From assembly GCF_041435015.1 (NCBI RefSeq), contig NZ_CP107989.1, positions 7,192,001-7,256,000 of the forward strand: a stretch of DNA of 64,000 nt, in the 5' to 3' direction. Made by a program: the position numbers and the translations under genes. The notes beneath the pieces are model-generated. The model saw nothing but the letters and a program-made list of their open reading frames with translations, was not told the DNA's origin and did not search any database. Shown in pieces: positions 35,862 to 44,948 of the stretch (the stretch's first letter is position 1; every line of letters begins with the position of its first letter). This DNA comes from Streptomyces canus. GTDB lineage: Bacteria; Actinomycetota; Actinomycetes; Streptomycetales; Streptomycetaceae.

Positions 35862-38468
35862 TCAGTTCAAGGTGAGTTCCAGGACCGTCACCGACAGCGG
35901 TGGCAGCGTGCTCGTGAACGTCGCCGCCGCGCCGGTCACCGTGCGGGAAGTGGGCACGAGGGTGTCGGGCTCGGTCAGGGTGTTCGTCGCCGTTGGTGAC
36001 GGTCCCGTCAGGACCGTGGCCGTGGCGGTCTTCCTGACCCCCTTCGCCAAGCCCCGCAGCTCCACCGGCACCTCCACCTTCTCCGTTCCGTAGTTCACCA
36101 CCGCCAGGTACAGCCGCTTCCCGGAGCGCGTCGCCACCGTCGCCAGGCCCGGCAACGCGCGTGCCGTGGCCGGCAGGACCGTGTCTCCCAGCCTGCTCGT
36201 CAGCATCTGCTGGGCCCAGTAGCTGGGGGAGACGTAGCTCGTGAGGTTGTCGTAGGCGATCAGGTTCGTCGCCCAGACGTTGTTCTTCACGTGGGAGAAC
36301 AAGGGCGCGTAGCACTCCATCAGGACCTGGTCGGAGTTGCGGATCAGGCCGGCCAGCCAAGACGCGTCGCCCAGAGCGGCGTTGAGGTCGGGGGTGGGGC
36401 GGCCCTCCTGGGCGGCCCACTCGCCTACGAAGACCTTCGTCGAGGCGCGGTCCCTGTTGTCGTACTTGTGGGTGGCTGCCTGGGCTGCGGACGGGGCCAG
36501 GTAATAGTGCTCGTCTATCAGGTCCGGGGTGCGGCTCGTCACCGTTGTCGTCGCGATCAGCTTCAGGTGGGGGTACTTCGCCTTGATCGCGTCGTAGAAG
36601 TCCGCGAAGCGGGAGTCGTACGAGCCCGATCCGTCGAACCAGTCCTCGTTGCCGATCTCCACGTACTCCAGCGGGAACGGCTTCGGGTGGCCGTCGGCCG
36701 CACGCCGGGCGCCCCACTTGCTGGTGACCGGACCCGTCACGTACTCGATCTCGTCCAGGGCGTCCTGGATGAACGGCTTGAGCGCGTCGCCCGTGACGTG
36801 TTCGCCCCTCAGGGTGTAACCGGCGAAGACGGCCAGGACCGGTTGGGCCTTCATGTCCTCTACCCAGTGCAGGTATTCCATGAGGCCCAGTCCGTCCGTG
36901 GACCAGTAGCCCCACGCGTCGTCCATGTGGCCGGGGCGCTCCCAGACCGGGCCGATCGTGTTCTTCCAGTTGAAGCGGGTCGCGATCGTGTTGCCCTCCA
37001 GGAAGTTGCCGCCGGGGAAGCGCAGGAACTTCGGCTTCAGGGCGACCAGCTTCTCCATCAGGTCGATGCGCAGGCCGTTGGGGCGGCTGTTGTAGGTCGG
37101 CGGGAAGAGGGAGACGTGCTGGAGCCACAGCGTCTCGCCCGCGGCGGTCGGGTCGGCCGTGGTGACGGTCAGTCTTGCGTCGCCCGTGACCGGGGCGCCC
37201 GCACCCGTGCGCAGGGTCAGTTCGAAGGGGCGGTCGGGGAAGGTCGTACCGATGTGCGCGATCCTCGCGGAGGCGTACACCGTTCCCCCGTCCGCCGACT
37301 CGATCGACACCGTGAGCGGGCCTATGCGGCGTGAGGCCTTCGCGAACAGGCGGGCCGTGTAAGTGGTTCGGGGGCGGACGGGGATGCCCCAGAAGCCGTC
37401 GTTCGCCACACCGGCTCGGATGCCGGCCCCTGTACCGCTCGGCAGCACCACCTTGAGGGAGCGGTTCAGCGCCTCGTTCAACGGCGTGGCCGTGTCCAGC
37501 GTCAACGTCGTGCCGCCCACCGCGGACCAGTGGACCGGTGACGTGTCGCTGGCCATCATCGAGCGGTTCTGCACCAACTCGGCGTAGATGCCGCCCTCGC
37601 CGGAGTGGTTGATGTCCTCGAACATCAGGCCCGGGAGGATGGGGGAGACCGCGTGAGCAGGATGTGCTACGTCCACGCTCAGCAGCGGTGTCGTCGACTC
37701 CACCGGCACTCCTGCCAACGTCGCCACCTGGTCCGAGGTGAGGGCAGTCGGGAACAGCTGTACGTCGTCGATCAGGCCGTGCCACTGGTCGACCTGTCCG
37801 CCGCCGTACAGCGCGCGGCCGATGGCGGTGGCGCCGGTGCCGGCCCAACCTGCCGTGTAGGCGGTCTCGCCTTCGAGCACGCCGTTGACGTACAGGCGGG
37901 TGACGCCTTCCGCGGCGTCGCTGACGCCGACCAGGTGGGTCCAGGTGCCTGCGGTCGGGGCGGAGGCGGCGGCCGCGACGGCGGCTCCCTGGGTGGCGTC
38001 GGACGCGAGCCGGGCGAAGGCGAACGTGCCGGTGTCGTCTCGTAGACCCAGGTAGAAGGCGCTGACCGCCGTGCCGTCGATGCTGACTGCGGTCTGGTAG
38101 CCGCCCAGCTGGGCGAGGTTGACCCAGGCGGCCACCGAGAATGCCTTCGAGGTGTCGACGACCGGTCCGGACGCGGTGGCGTTGCCGCCCGCCGTGAGGC
38201 TCAGGCTGTGGGTGCCGACCTTGCCGGTGTCCCAGCCGGCCGCGCCCTGGAGCGTGGCGGTGTGGGCGTTGCCGGACGCGTCGGCGGCGGTGGTGCCGGA
38301 GCCTTCGTCGAAGCTCCAGTGCGCGGCCGCGGCGGGGAGGGCGACGGGAGCGGCCACGGCTGCGGGAGCGGCGGCAGCGGGAACGGAACCGGCGAAGGTC
38401 CCGGCCAGGGACGTGACACCGATGGCGGTCAGGACGGTCCTGCGGGACGGTCCGGCTTCTGAGGGCAT
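35862..38468 (-). CDS. Secreted alpha-L-arabinofuranosidase, GH51 with N-terminal LamG domain
   Basis: An 868-residue exoenzyme with a twin-arginine-like signal peptide (PSRRTVLTAIGVTSLAGTF, cleaved about residue 34). A LamG/concanavalin-like carbohydrate-binding domain (about 45-255) precedes the GH51 catalytic domain. The acid/base Glu is in EYVEIGNEDWF and the nucleophile Glu in KVFVGEWAAQEG. It releases L-arabinose from arabinan or arabinoxylan side chains. Downstream of the GH54 gene on the same strand but separated by a strong hairpin. The LamG addition suggests polymer binding. Confidence 0.92.
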   Translation of the reverse strand: MPSEAGPSRRTVLTAIGVTSLAGTFAGSVPAAAAPAAVAAPVALPAAAAHWSFDEGSGTTAADASGNAHTATLQGAAGWDTGKVGTHSLSLTAGGNATASGPVVDTSKAFSVAAWVNLAQLGGYQTAVSIDGTAVSAFYLGLRDDTGTFAFARLASDATQGAAVAAAASAPTAGTWTHLVGVSDAAEGVTRLYVNGVLEGETAYTAGWAGTGATAIGRALYGGGQVDQWHGLIDDVQLFPTALTSDQVATLAGVPVESTTPLLSVDVAHPAHAVSPILPGLMFEDINHSGEGGIYAELVQNRSMMASDTSPVHWSAVGGTTLTLDTATPLNEALNRSLKVVLPSGTGAGIRAGVANDGFWGIPVRPRTTYTARLFAKASRRIGPLTVSIESADGGTVYASARIAHIGTTFPDRPFELTLRTGAGAPVTGDARLTVTTADPTAAGETLWLQHVSLFPPTYNSRPNGLRIDLMEKLVALKPKFLRFPGGNFLEGNTIATRFNWKNTIGPVWERPGHMDDAWGYWSTDGLGLMEYLHWVEDMKAQPVLAVFAGYTLRGEHVTGDALKPFIQDALDEIEYVTGPVTSKWGARRAADGHPKPFPLEYVEIGNEDWFDGSGSYDSRFADFYDAIKAKYPHLKLIATTTVTSRTPDLIDEHYYLAPSAAQAATHKYDNRDRASTKVFVGEWAAQEGRPTPDLNAALGDASWLAGLIRNSDQVLMECYAPLFSHVKNNVWATNLIAYDNLTSYVSPSYWAQQMLTSRLGDTVLPATARALPGLATVATRSGKRLYLAVVNYGTEKVEVPVELRGLAKGVRKTATATVLTGPSPTATNTLTEPDTLVPTSRTVTGAAATFTSTLPPLSVTVLELTLN

Positions 38469-38522
38469 GCGCAGTTCCTTCGTGTCAGATGTAACCAGGT
38501 GAACCCAGATGAACCGATGAAG

Positions 38523-38560
38523 CGCGGGCCCGTCGGCGGGGAGGGGCCGACGGGCCCGCG
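38523..38560. terminator. Hairpin terminator after the GH54 gene
   Basis: CGCGGGCCCGTCGGC (38523-38537) is exactly complementary to 38546-38560: a 15-bp stem with an 8-nt loop, placed 19 bp past the GH54 stop on the leftward transcript. It should reduce read-through into the GH51 gene. Confidence 0.85.
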
Positions 38561-38578
38561 ATGGCCCCGACCGTCAGG

Positions 38579-40150
38579 TCACGGCGCGATGTTCCACTGC
38601 TGGCACGCGTTGTCGAGCTGCTGCCACTGGCGGACCGCCGTGCCGTTGGCCGTTCCGCAGTTCGCCACGTCCAGCGTCATGCCGGTGTTGACGTTGGAGA
38701 TCGTGTAGTGACTGCCGACCTTCGTGACGTCCCACTGCTGGCAGGTGTTGCCGAGCGAGGCCCACAGCTGGACGGCCGTGCCGTTGCTCTGCGCGCAGTT
38801 CTTGTCGTCCAGGACCGTGCCGCTGTTGACGTTGCTGATCGTGTAGTGGCCGTTGCCCGCACTGGCGAACTTCCACTGCTGGCAGGTGTTGCCGAGTGAG
38901 GCCCAGATGTCGATCGACGTCCCGTTGCCGGTGCCGCAGTTGACCGCGTCCAGGACCTTGCCGGAGTTGGCGTTGGTCAGGCGGTAGGCGGTGCCGGTGA
39001 CCGGGAAGTTCGCGGCGGGGGTGGTGTAGCCGACGGAGGTGATGTTGGCCTGTACGGCGTTGTCGGCGGCGTCGGTCGGGTAGCCCGAGGTCATGACGCC
39101 CTCGAAGAAGGAGCCGTCCGAGCCGTTGCTGTTGTCACCGCCGGTGCCGAGGACGATGGCGCCCTCCAAGTGCATCGGGGTGTATCCGCCGAGGTTGGGT
39201 AGCGCGCCGTTGTACCAGGTGGTCAGTGAGCCCGATTGTGCGTTGCCGCCCTTGATCGCGTAGGTGGTCGTGCCGTTGTTCTTCTCCAAGGCGGTGACGT
39301 ACTCGCTGGAGTTGCCCTTGTTGTTGGTGTTCGAGCCGTTGCCGCCGGCGAACAGGCCGTTCTCCAGGTCGGCCTGGACCCAAGGGCCCGAGCCGGAGCA
39401 AGGGGCGAACCAGCACTCCGTACCGAAGTTGATCGCGTCCATGTGACCGTTGCCGGTGTCGTTGCCTGACGTCTCGGCGTTGCCGTAGTCGAAGCAGCAG
39501 CGGTTGTTCACGTGGTGGCCGCTGGTCACCATGTACGCGCCCTCGGGGGAGCTGCCGGTGGCGATGCCCGTGGTGCTGTTGTCGCGGTAGCCGACGCCGG
39601 CGGAGACGAAGATGCCGTACGCCTTGTGGCCGCCGACCGTGACCGGAAGGGCGTCGGCGATCGCGCCGACGTCCTGGCCGCCGTTGCCGCCGGGCCCCTC
39701 GATGGTCAGGTCGTTGTGGTGCGTGCTCTGGTCGTAGATCTTGGTGATGGTGCAGGTCGTCCCGGAGCAGAAGGAGTCCTGGGCCGCCGCGTTGGCGTAG
39801 CCGCCGGCGCTGAGGACGCCGATGTTGGTGGTCGCGCCGTCCGAAGCGCGCTTGACCTGGTAGAGGGAGCCGCTGTAGGAGGCGTAGAGCGCCCGCGTGG
39901 TGCTGTGTGCCGCGGCGCACGGTGTCCCCGCGGAGGCGTAGATGTCGCAGGGCAGGGACGTTGCGGCCGCTGCCGTGCCCGCGGTGCCGACGACTCCGGC
40001 CAGGATGCCCCCGACGAGCGTGAGGACCGCGCCCAGTGTCAGCAGGAGCCCTCTCAGGCGCGGGCCTCGCAGCCGACTTCGCACCGGGCTTCCCACTCGA
40101 TTGCTCACTCGGCCTGTCACTCGACTCACTCGACGCACTCGACCTGTCAC
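38579..40150 (-). CDS. Secreted alpha-L-arabinofuranosidase B (GH54) with ricin-type CBM13
   Basis: A 523-residue secreted enzyme. A long basic N-region and hydrophobic core (LLLTLGAVLTLVGGILAGVV) end at an AAAA-type cleavage site. The ArabFuran catalytic domain follows (LPCDIYASAGTPCAAAHSTT, GHHVNNRCCFDYGN, ECWFAPC; about 65-385), then a beta-trefoil lectin with three QxW repeats (NTCQQWKF, NTCQQWDV, NACQQWNI). The catalytic type is mainly known from fungi and is scattered in actinomycetes. The start GTG at 40150 follows AGAGG; an ATG at 40228 lies inside the LacI operator and is rejected. A matching operator upstream implies arabinose control. Confidence 0.9.
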   Translation of the reverse strand: MTGRVRRVSRVTGRVSNRVGSPVRSRLRGPRLRGLLLTLGAVLTLVGGILAGVVGTAGTAAAATSLPCDIYASAGTPCAAAHSTTRALYASYSGSLYQVKRASDGATTNIGVLSAGGYANAAAQDSFCSGTTCTITKIYDQSTHHNDLTIEGPGGNGGQDVGAIADALPVTVGGHKAYGIFVSAGVGYRDNSTTGIATGSSPEGAYMVTSGHHVNNRCCFDYGNAETSGNDTGNGHMDAINFGTECWFAPCSGSGPWVQADLENGLFAGGNGSNTNNKGNSSEYVTALEKNNGTTTYAIKGGNAQSGSLTTWYNGALPNLGGYTPMHLEGAIVLGTGGDNSNGSDGSFFEGVMTSGYPTDAADNAVQANITSVGYTTPAANFPVTGTAYRLTNANSGKVLDAVNCGTGNGTSIDIWASLGNTCQQWKFASAGNGHYTISNVNSGTVLDDKNCAQSNGTAVQLWASLGNTCQQWDVTKVGSHYTISNVNTGMTLDVANCGTANGTAVRQWQQLDNACQQWNIAP

Positions 40151-40213
40151 GGTGAACCTCTTCCGTCGTGGCTTCTTCTCTCGTCCGGCGCCATGTGCTC
40201 CGGGAGACAGAAA

Positions 40214-40227
40214 TGTGGGCGCTAACA
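40214..40227. promoter_or_regulatory. LacI-type operator upstream of GH54
   Basis: TGTGGGCGCTAACA, a dyad centred on GCGC, flanked by AAA/TTT so that 40211-40230 reads as an inverted repeat with two mismatches. It differs by one base from the site at 40660 and resembles the TGTTAGCGCTAACA consensus of Streptomyces LacI regulators. Confidence 0.75.
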
Positions 40228-40262
40228 TTTCGGGCCCTCATCGGCGCACGTGCGAGCCGTAC

Positions 40263-40304
40263 GGGAGGGCGAGGGAGGGGGGTAGGGGAGGGGGAGGGGG
40301 AGGG
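40263..40304 (+). other. G-rich run with quadruplex potential
   Basis: At least seven runs of three or more G, separated by one to three bases, on the plus strand (template side for the leftward GH54 gene). It lies just upstream of the GH54 operator. Meets the usual G-quadruplex pattern; no experimental implication can be drawn. Confidence 0.6.
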
Positions 40305-40659
40305 CCGGACTGGGCGATCCGCGGATCGAGCAGTGTCGTGGGGAGTGTCACTGCTGGTCAGGGCGGTGGATCGGTCCGGGGTGGGGGACTTGTGGGGGTG
40401 CCGTTCGCACGCGTTCGGCGAGCTGGACGGCCGCTCTTGTGGCACCGTCTTTTTACGGCCCGATGAATACCGGGTCAACACGGTCGAACAGTCAAGAGTG
40501 CGGAAACAAAAGCTGTGCCGTCTGTTTACCCGGGTGCGCGGCGATGCCGGAAGGGACGTTCGGCCGACCAGTACTGCCAGGTCAAACGGCTCTTTGCCTG
40601 CGCGTCGAAGTCCGGAAAACCCGTGATCGAGGGGCCCGGGCTGCCTTGTCCCCGAAGAA

Positions 40660-40673
40660 TGTGTGCGCTAACA
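40660..40673. promoter_or_regulatory. LacI-type operator upstream of the lacI-type gene
   Basis: TGTGTGCGCTAACA, identical to the GH54 operator except for one base, 79 bp before the regulator's start. Suggests autoregulation. Confidence 0.75.
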
Positions 40674-40751
40674 ATTCGCTCAACAGCGTGCCGCTCCCAC
40701 CGGAGAAGCAGCTGATCGACTACAACACGACGGTGTGTGAGGAGGCGGGAC

Positions 40752-41801
40752 ATGGAGGGCGATCGCGCACCGGTGATGGCGGACGTGGCCCGCATCGCGG
40801 GAGTCTCGCACCAGACCGTCTCCCGGGTCCTCAACGACCACCCCAACGTCCGGCCCCGCACCCGGGAACGCGTGCTCGCCGCCGTCCGTGAACTCGGCTA
40901 CCGCCCCAACGCCGCCGCCCGCACCCTGGCGACCCGCCGCACCCGCACCCTGGGTGTGATCAGCTTCAACACCACGCTGTACGGCCCCGCTTGCATGCTC
41001 TACGGCATCGAGCAGGCGGCCAGGGAGCACGAGTACTTCGTCACCGTGGCGGCGGTCGGCTCACTCGACCGGTATTCGGTGCTGGACGCCGTGGACCGGC
41101 TGCGCGACCAGAACGTGGCGGGGATCGTCGTCATCGCGCCCCAGACCGCCGCGGTGGGCGCACTGGCCAACGTGCCGACGGACGTACCCCTGGTCGCGGT
41201 CGGCTGCGGCACCCACACCGCGCTGGTCTCGGTCGCCGTGGACAACGAGGCGGGTGCCGAACTGGCCACCTCCTACCTGCTCGACCTCGGCCATCGCACC
41301 GTGCACCATCTGGTCGGGCCGCGTTCCTGGCTCGACGCGCAGGAACGCGAGGCCGGCTGGCGCGCCGCGCTGGAGAAGCGGGGGGCTCCCGTGCCCGAAC
41401 CGCTGGCCGGCGCCGACTGGACGGCTCGTACCGGATACGAGCACGGCCGTCGGATCGCCGCCGACCCCGAGGTCACCGCGGTGTTCTGCGCCAACGACCA
41501 CCTGGCCCTCGGCCTGCTGCGGGCCCTGCAGCAAGCAGGACGCCGGGTGCCGGAGGACATCAGCGTCGTGGGTTTCGACGACATGCCGGAGACCGAGTAC
41601 TTCGGCCCGTCACTGACCACCGTCCGCCAGGACTTCGACGAACTCGGCCGCCGTGCCCTGCGGGCGCTGATCGAGCTCGTCGGCGATCCGGACGCCGGGA
41701 TCCCGGCATCCGGCGAGAGGCCCCACATCGTCATCCCGCCCAGCCTCGTCGTGCGGACCTCGGCGACCCGCCCGCGACCCCGAACGGAAAGTCCGACATG
41801 A
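40752..41801 (+). CDS. LacI-family transcriptional regulator of arabinose genes
   Basis: A 349-residue repressor. The LacI helix-turn-helix (MADVARIAGVSHQTVSRVLN, about 9-28) is followed by hinge YRPNAAARTLATRRT and a periplasmic-binding-protein-like sensor domain (LGVISFNTTLYGPA to SVVGFDDMPETEYF). The start ATG at 40752 follows AGGAGG by six bases; the upstream GTG at 40737 is rejected. It lies between the arabinofuranosidases and the sugar transporter, with matching operators on both sides of the divergent region. It likely represses in the absence of L-arabinose or an oligosaccharide. Confidence 0.92.
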   Translation: MEGDRAPVMADVARIAGVSHQTVSRVLNDHPNVRPRTRERVLAAVRELGYRPNAAARTLATRRTRTLGVISFNTTLYGPACMLYGIEQAAREHEYFVTVAAVGSLDRYSVLDAVDRLRDQNVAGIVVIAPQTAAVGALANVPTDVPLVAVGCGTHTALVSVAVDNEAGAELATSYLLDLGHRTVHHLVGPRSWLDAQEREAGWRAALEKRGAPVPEPLAGADWTARTGYEHGRRIAADPEVTAVFCANDHLALGLLRALQQAGRRVPEDISVVGFDDMPETEYFGPSLTTVRQDFDELGRRALRALIELVGDPDAGIPASGERPHIVIPPSLVVRTSATRPRPRTESPT

Positions 41802-42198
41802 CCCGTCCCTGCTAGCGCTTCGGCGCCAACTCCCTCATCAGCAAGTCATGTTGTGAGCAGTGTGCCGTTCGGGCAGCCGCCGCGCCGACCATGAGCGATC
41901 GGCCGTGACGCCCCCGACGTACGACGGCTCCACTCCCGCCCACCGCTTCGAGCGGTCGGCCCCTCCCCGGTCCTGAGACCTCGTCAGGCATCCCGCGCCC
42001 TCGCCGCGCTCACCCCGATGAGCCCCCCGCCCGGCGACGCCGACGCCCTACGCCACGTACCGCTTCCAAGTGGCCCCACACCTGCACCGCCTCCCCGGCA
42101 GCGGCATGCCCGTGAACAGGTGTGCGTTCCCAGCGTTCCAGCGTTCCCACCCATCCCGAGACACCAGACAGACACGCCAAGAAGGGCGCTGATCACCC
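41802..42198. other. 397-bp intergenic region upstream of the sugar transporter
   Basis: No gene supported. A degenerate operator half, TGCTAGCGCTTCGG, lies at 41810-41823 directly after the regulator stop. A short near-repeat of CAGCGTTCC occurs at 42131-42147. The transporter promoter must lie here; no clear -35/-10 pair was picked out. Confidence 0.45.
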
Positions 42199-43341
42199 AT
42201 GCTCCGTACCAGAAGGTCCCGCACCGCAGCCACCGCGACCGCCGTGCTCCTCTCGCTCGCCGCCGCGGGCTGCTCCAAGAGCGCGGGCGGCTCCGACGCG
42301 TCCAGCTCGGCCGGTACCAAGGCCGCCGCCCCGGTCACGCTGGCCGGCTCGGTCACCTTCAACCAGACGAACCTCGCCAAGCTCGACGCGGCGCTGAAGT
42401 CCGCGCTGGCCGGCAAGGACCTGTCCAAGGTCGACATCGCGATGGTCGTGAACGTGGCCGCCGACTACTGGAAGGCCGGTCAGGTCGGCTTCCTCAAGGG
42501 CTGCTCCGACCTCGGCATCGCGAAGAGCAAGTGCACCTACTTCGCCCCGCCCGGCGGCAAGCTGACCGAGCAGAACTCGGAGCTGGAGACCCTGCGTTCG
42601 CAGGGAGTCACCGGCTACTCGATCTCGGCGATCGACCCGACGTCGGCCGCCGGAACCATCCACACCGACGTCCAGAAGGGCATCGGCGTCCTGGCGATCG
42701 ACTCGCCGCTGCCGGGCACCGACGCCGCCTCGCTCTACCTGGGCACCCCGAACTACACCGCCGGCTTCCAGGCGGGCACCGCGATGAAGCAGGTGCTCGC
42801 CGGCAAGGGCAAGGTGGCCATTCTGGTCGGCTCCCTCACCGCCTCCAACGCCACCCAGCGGATCGCCGGCTTCGAGGCCGCGCTCAAGGGCACCGAGATC
42901 ACGGTCGCCCAGAAGGTCAACGACAACCTCCAGGCCAGTACGGCGACTTCGGACGCGGAGACCATCCTCGCGAACAACCCGGACGTCAACGGCCTGTACG
43001 GCGTCTACTCCTACGACGGTCCCGCGCTGGCGCAGGCGGTGACCTCGGCCGGAAAGACCTCGTCCGTGCACATCGTCTCCGACGACTCCGACGCCCAGAC
43101 GCTGAAGTTCATCAAGTCCGGCGTGATCTCCGGGACCGTCGTGCAGATGCCGTACCAGCAGGGCTACACCGGGGCGTACATCCTGGCCGCGGAGAAGGTG
43201 CTGGGCAAGGACAAGACGATGGCGCTCGTCAAGCCGTACCTGGAGAAGGACGGTTCGACCCTGAGTTCCGGCGTGGGCCTGGTCACCAAGTCCGACCTGA
43301 GCGCGTACCAGTCCCTCGAGTCGCAGCTCGGGATCGGCTGA
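42199..43341 (+). CDS. Sugar ABC transporter substrate-binding lipoprotein
   Basis: A 380-residue lipoprotein with a signal peptide ending in lipobox LAAAGC (lipidated Cys25) and a type-I periplasmic-binding fold (VDIAMVVNVAADYWKAG, LAIDSPLPGTDA, GKVAILVGSLTASNATQR). Preceded by GAAGGGCG. First gene of a three-gene CUT2-type (ribose/arabinose/xylose) importer, placed between the LacI regulator and araBAD, so L-arabinose is the likely ligand (context). Confidence 0.93.
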   Translation: MLRTRRSRTAATATAVLLSLAAAGCSKSAGGSDASSSAGTKAAAPVTLAGSVTFNQTNLAKLDAALKSALAGKDLSKVDIAMVVNVAADYWKAGQVGFLKGCSDLGIAKSKCTYFAPPGGKLTEQNSELETLRSQGVTGYSISAIDPTSAAGTIHTDVQKGIGVLAIDSPLPGTDAASLYLGTPNYTAGFQAGTAMKQVLAGKGKVAILVGSLTASNATQRIAGFEAALKGTEITVAQKVNDNLQASTATSDAETILANNPDVNGLYGVYSYDGPALAQAVTSAGKTSSVHIVSDDSDAQTLKFIKSGVISGTVVQMPYQQGYTGAYILAAEKVLGKDKTMALVKPYLEKDGSTLSSGVGLVTKSDLSAYQSLESQLGIG

Positions 43342-43343
43342 GC

Positions 43344-44948
43344 ATGACGGCCACGAAGAACGTCCCGGACAACGCCCCGGACCGCGCGGTCACCGCGCGG
43401 CTGCGGGGGGTGCACAAGTCCTACGGACCGGTGCGCGTCCTCGACCTGCCCGAACTCGACCTCTACGCCGGCCAGGTGATCGGCGTGGTGGGCGAGAACG
43501 GCGCCGGGAAGTCCACGCTGATGGGCACGCTGGCCGGATCGGTACACCGGGACGGCGGCGAGATCCTGATCGGCGGGGAGTCCCTCGCCGCCGGGTCCAC
43601 CGAGGCCGCGGGCCGGCTCGGCATCGCCATGGTCTCCCAGGAGTTCCCGCTGGTCGGACAGCTCTCGGTGGCCGAGAACCTGCTCCTCGGCCGCCGCCCG
43701 CGCGAGTCGAAGCGACGGTTGCTGGTGGACCGTGCGGCGCAGCGGGCCGAGGCGAAGGCGATGCTCGCGGAGATCGGCCTGTCCGCCGAGACGATCCCGG
43801 TGAACCGGGAGGTCCGCACCCTGCCGGTGCCGACCCGCCAGATGATCGAGATCGCCAAGGCCTGGGGCCGCGAACCCAAGCTGCTGATCCTGGACGAGCC
43901 GACCTCCTCACTGGGGCCGGTCGAGGCCCGGATGGTGCTGGGCCTGGCCCGCCAACTCGCCGACCGCGGCGGCACCGTGCTGTTCATCGGACACCGCCTC
44001 GACGAGGTGCGCGAGATCAGCGACCGGGTCCTGGTCCTGCGCAACGGCAGGCTGGTCGCCGACCTCGAACCGGCCGAGGCCGGCGAGGAACGGCTGATCC
44101 GGGAGATGGTCGGCGGCGAGGTCGCACAGGGCGAACCGAAGGCACCGCCCGCGACGAGCCCCGTCCTGCTCCAGGCCGAGGGCCTGACCGCGGACGGCCT
44201 CGGACCGGTCGACCTGGACGTGCGCGAGGGCGAGATCCTGGGCGTGGCCGGGCTGATGGGCTCGGGCCGCAGCCGACTGGTCCACACGATCGCCGGGGCG
44301 CAGCCCTCGACCGGCGGCCGGATGCTGCTGGGCGGCACGCCCTACCGGCCACGGGGCGCGGGTGACGGCGTGGCGGCCGGGATCGCGCTGATCCCCGAAG
44401 ACCGCAAGGAGCAGTCGCTCGTCCTGTTCGCGTCGATCCGGGCGAACGTCGTCGTCTCGGTGCTCAAGCGGATCAGCACCCGGGGTCTGCTCGCACCGGG
44501 CCGGGAACGCGCCGAGGCACGGAAGATCACCGAGAACGTCAATGTGCGGATGCAGTCGGTGGAGCAGCCGATCGGCTCGCTGTCCGGCGGCAACCAGCAA
44601 CGCGCCATCTTCGGCCGGGCGTTCGCCGCCGAACCGCGCCTGCTGCTGCTCGACGAGCCGACCCGTGGCGTGGACGTGGGCGCGAAGGCGGAGATCTACA
44701 AGCTGATCGACCAGGCGGCGGAGCAGGGCATGGGGATCGTGGTCGCCTCCTCCGAACTGGAGGAGCTGCTGTGGATCTGCCATCGCATCGCGGTGATGAA
44801 CCACGGGCGGGTGGTCACGGTCATCGACCGGGCCGACGCCACCAAGGAGCGGATCATGACGGCCGCGGCCGGCACCTCCTCGCTCGATGAGCACCGACCG
44901 GCGAATTCCCTCGACGAGCACCAAGTGACGAACGGAGCCACAGCATGA
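43344..44948 (+). CDS. Sugar ABC transporter ATPase, two fused nucleotide-binding domains
   Basis: A 534-residue CUT2-type tandem ATPase. The first domain has Walker A GENGAGKSTLMGTL (about 47-60) and Walker B LLILDEPTSS. The second has the degenerate Walker A GLMGSGRSRLVHTI usual in this family, signature LSGGNQQRAIFGRA and LLLLDEPTRGVDVG. The start is ATG at 43344, 3 bp after the binding-protein stop; a longer in-frame extension back to 42018 runs through the binding-protein gene in the wrong frame. Couples ATP hydrolysis to sugar import with the permease next door. Confidence 0.94.
   Translation: MTATKNVPDNAPDRAVTARLRGVHKSYGPVRVLDLPELDLYAGQVIGVVGENGAGKSTLMGTLAGSVHRDGGEILIGGESLAAGSTEAAGRLGIAMVSQEFPLVGQLSVAENLLLGRRPRESKRRLLVDRAAQRAEAKAMLAEIGLSAETIPVNREVRTLPVPTRQMIEIAKAWGREPKLLILDEPTSSLGPVEARMVLGLARQLADRGGTVLFIGHRLDEVREISDRVLVLRNGRLVADLEPAEAGEERLIREMVGGEVAQGEPKAPPATSPVLLQAEGLTADGLGPVDLDVREGEILGVAGLMGSGRSRLVHTIAGAQPSTGGRMLLGGTPYRPRGAGDGVAAGIALIPEDRKEQSLVLFASIRANVVVSVLKRISTRGLLAPGRERAEARKITENVNVRMQSVEQPIGSLSGGNQQRAIFGRAFAAEPRLLLLDEPTRGVDVGAKAEIYKLIDQAAEQGMGIVVASSELEELLWICHRIAVMNHGRVVTVIDRADATKERIMTAAAGTSSLDEHRPANSLDEHQVTNGATA

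Larger units (their letters stand above)
40151..40751. promoter_or_regulatory. 601-bp divergent control region of GH54 and lacI-type genes
   Basis: Holds two LacI-type operators (40214-40227 and 40660-40673), each near one of the diverging genes, and a purine-rich G-tract run (40263-40304). No gene is evident. This is the regulatory heart of the arabinose locus. Confidence 0.7.

Noticed and set aside
40151..40228. Longer GH54 start at ATG 40228
   Set aside because: That ATG is part of the LacI operator and has no ribosome site; GTG at 40150 has AGAGG correctly spaced and leaves a sensible signal peptide.
42018..44948. 976-residue fused frame covering the sugar transporter
   Set aside because: The first 440 codons run through the binding-protein gene in the wrong frame; the real ATPase starts at 43344.
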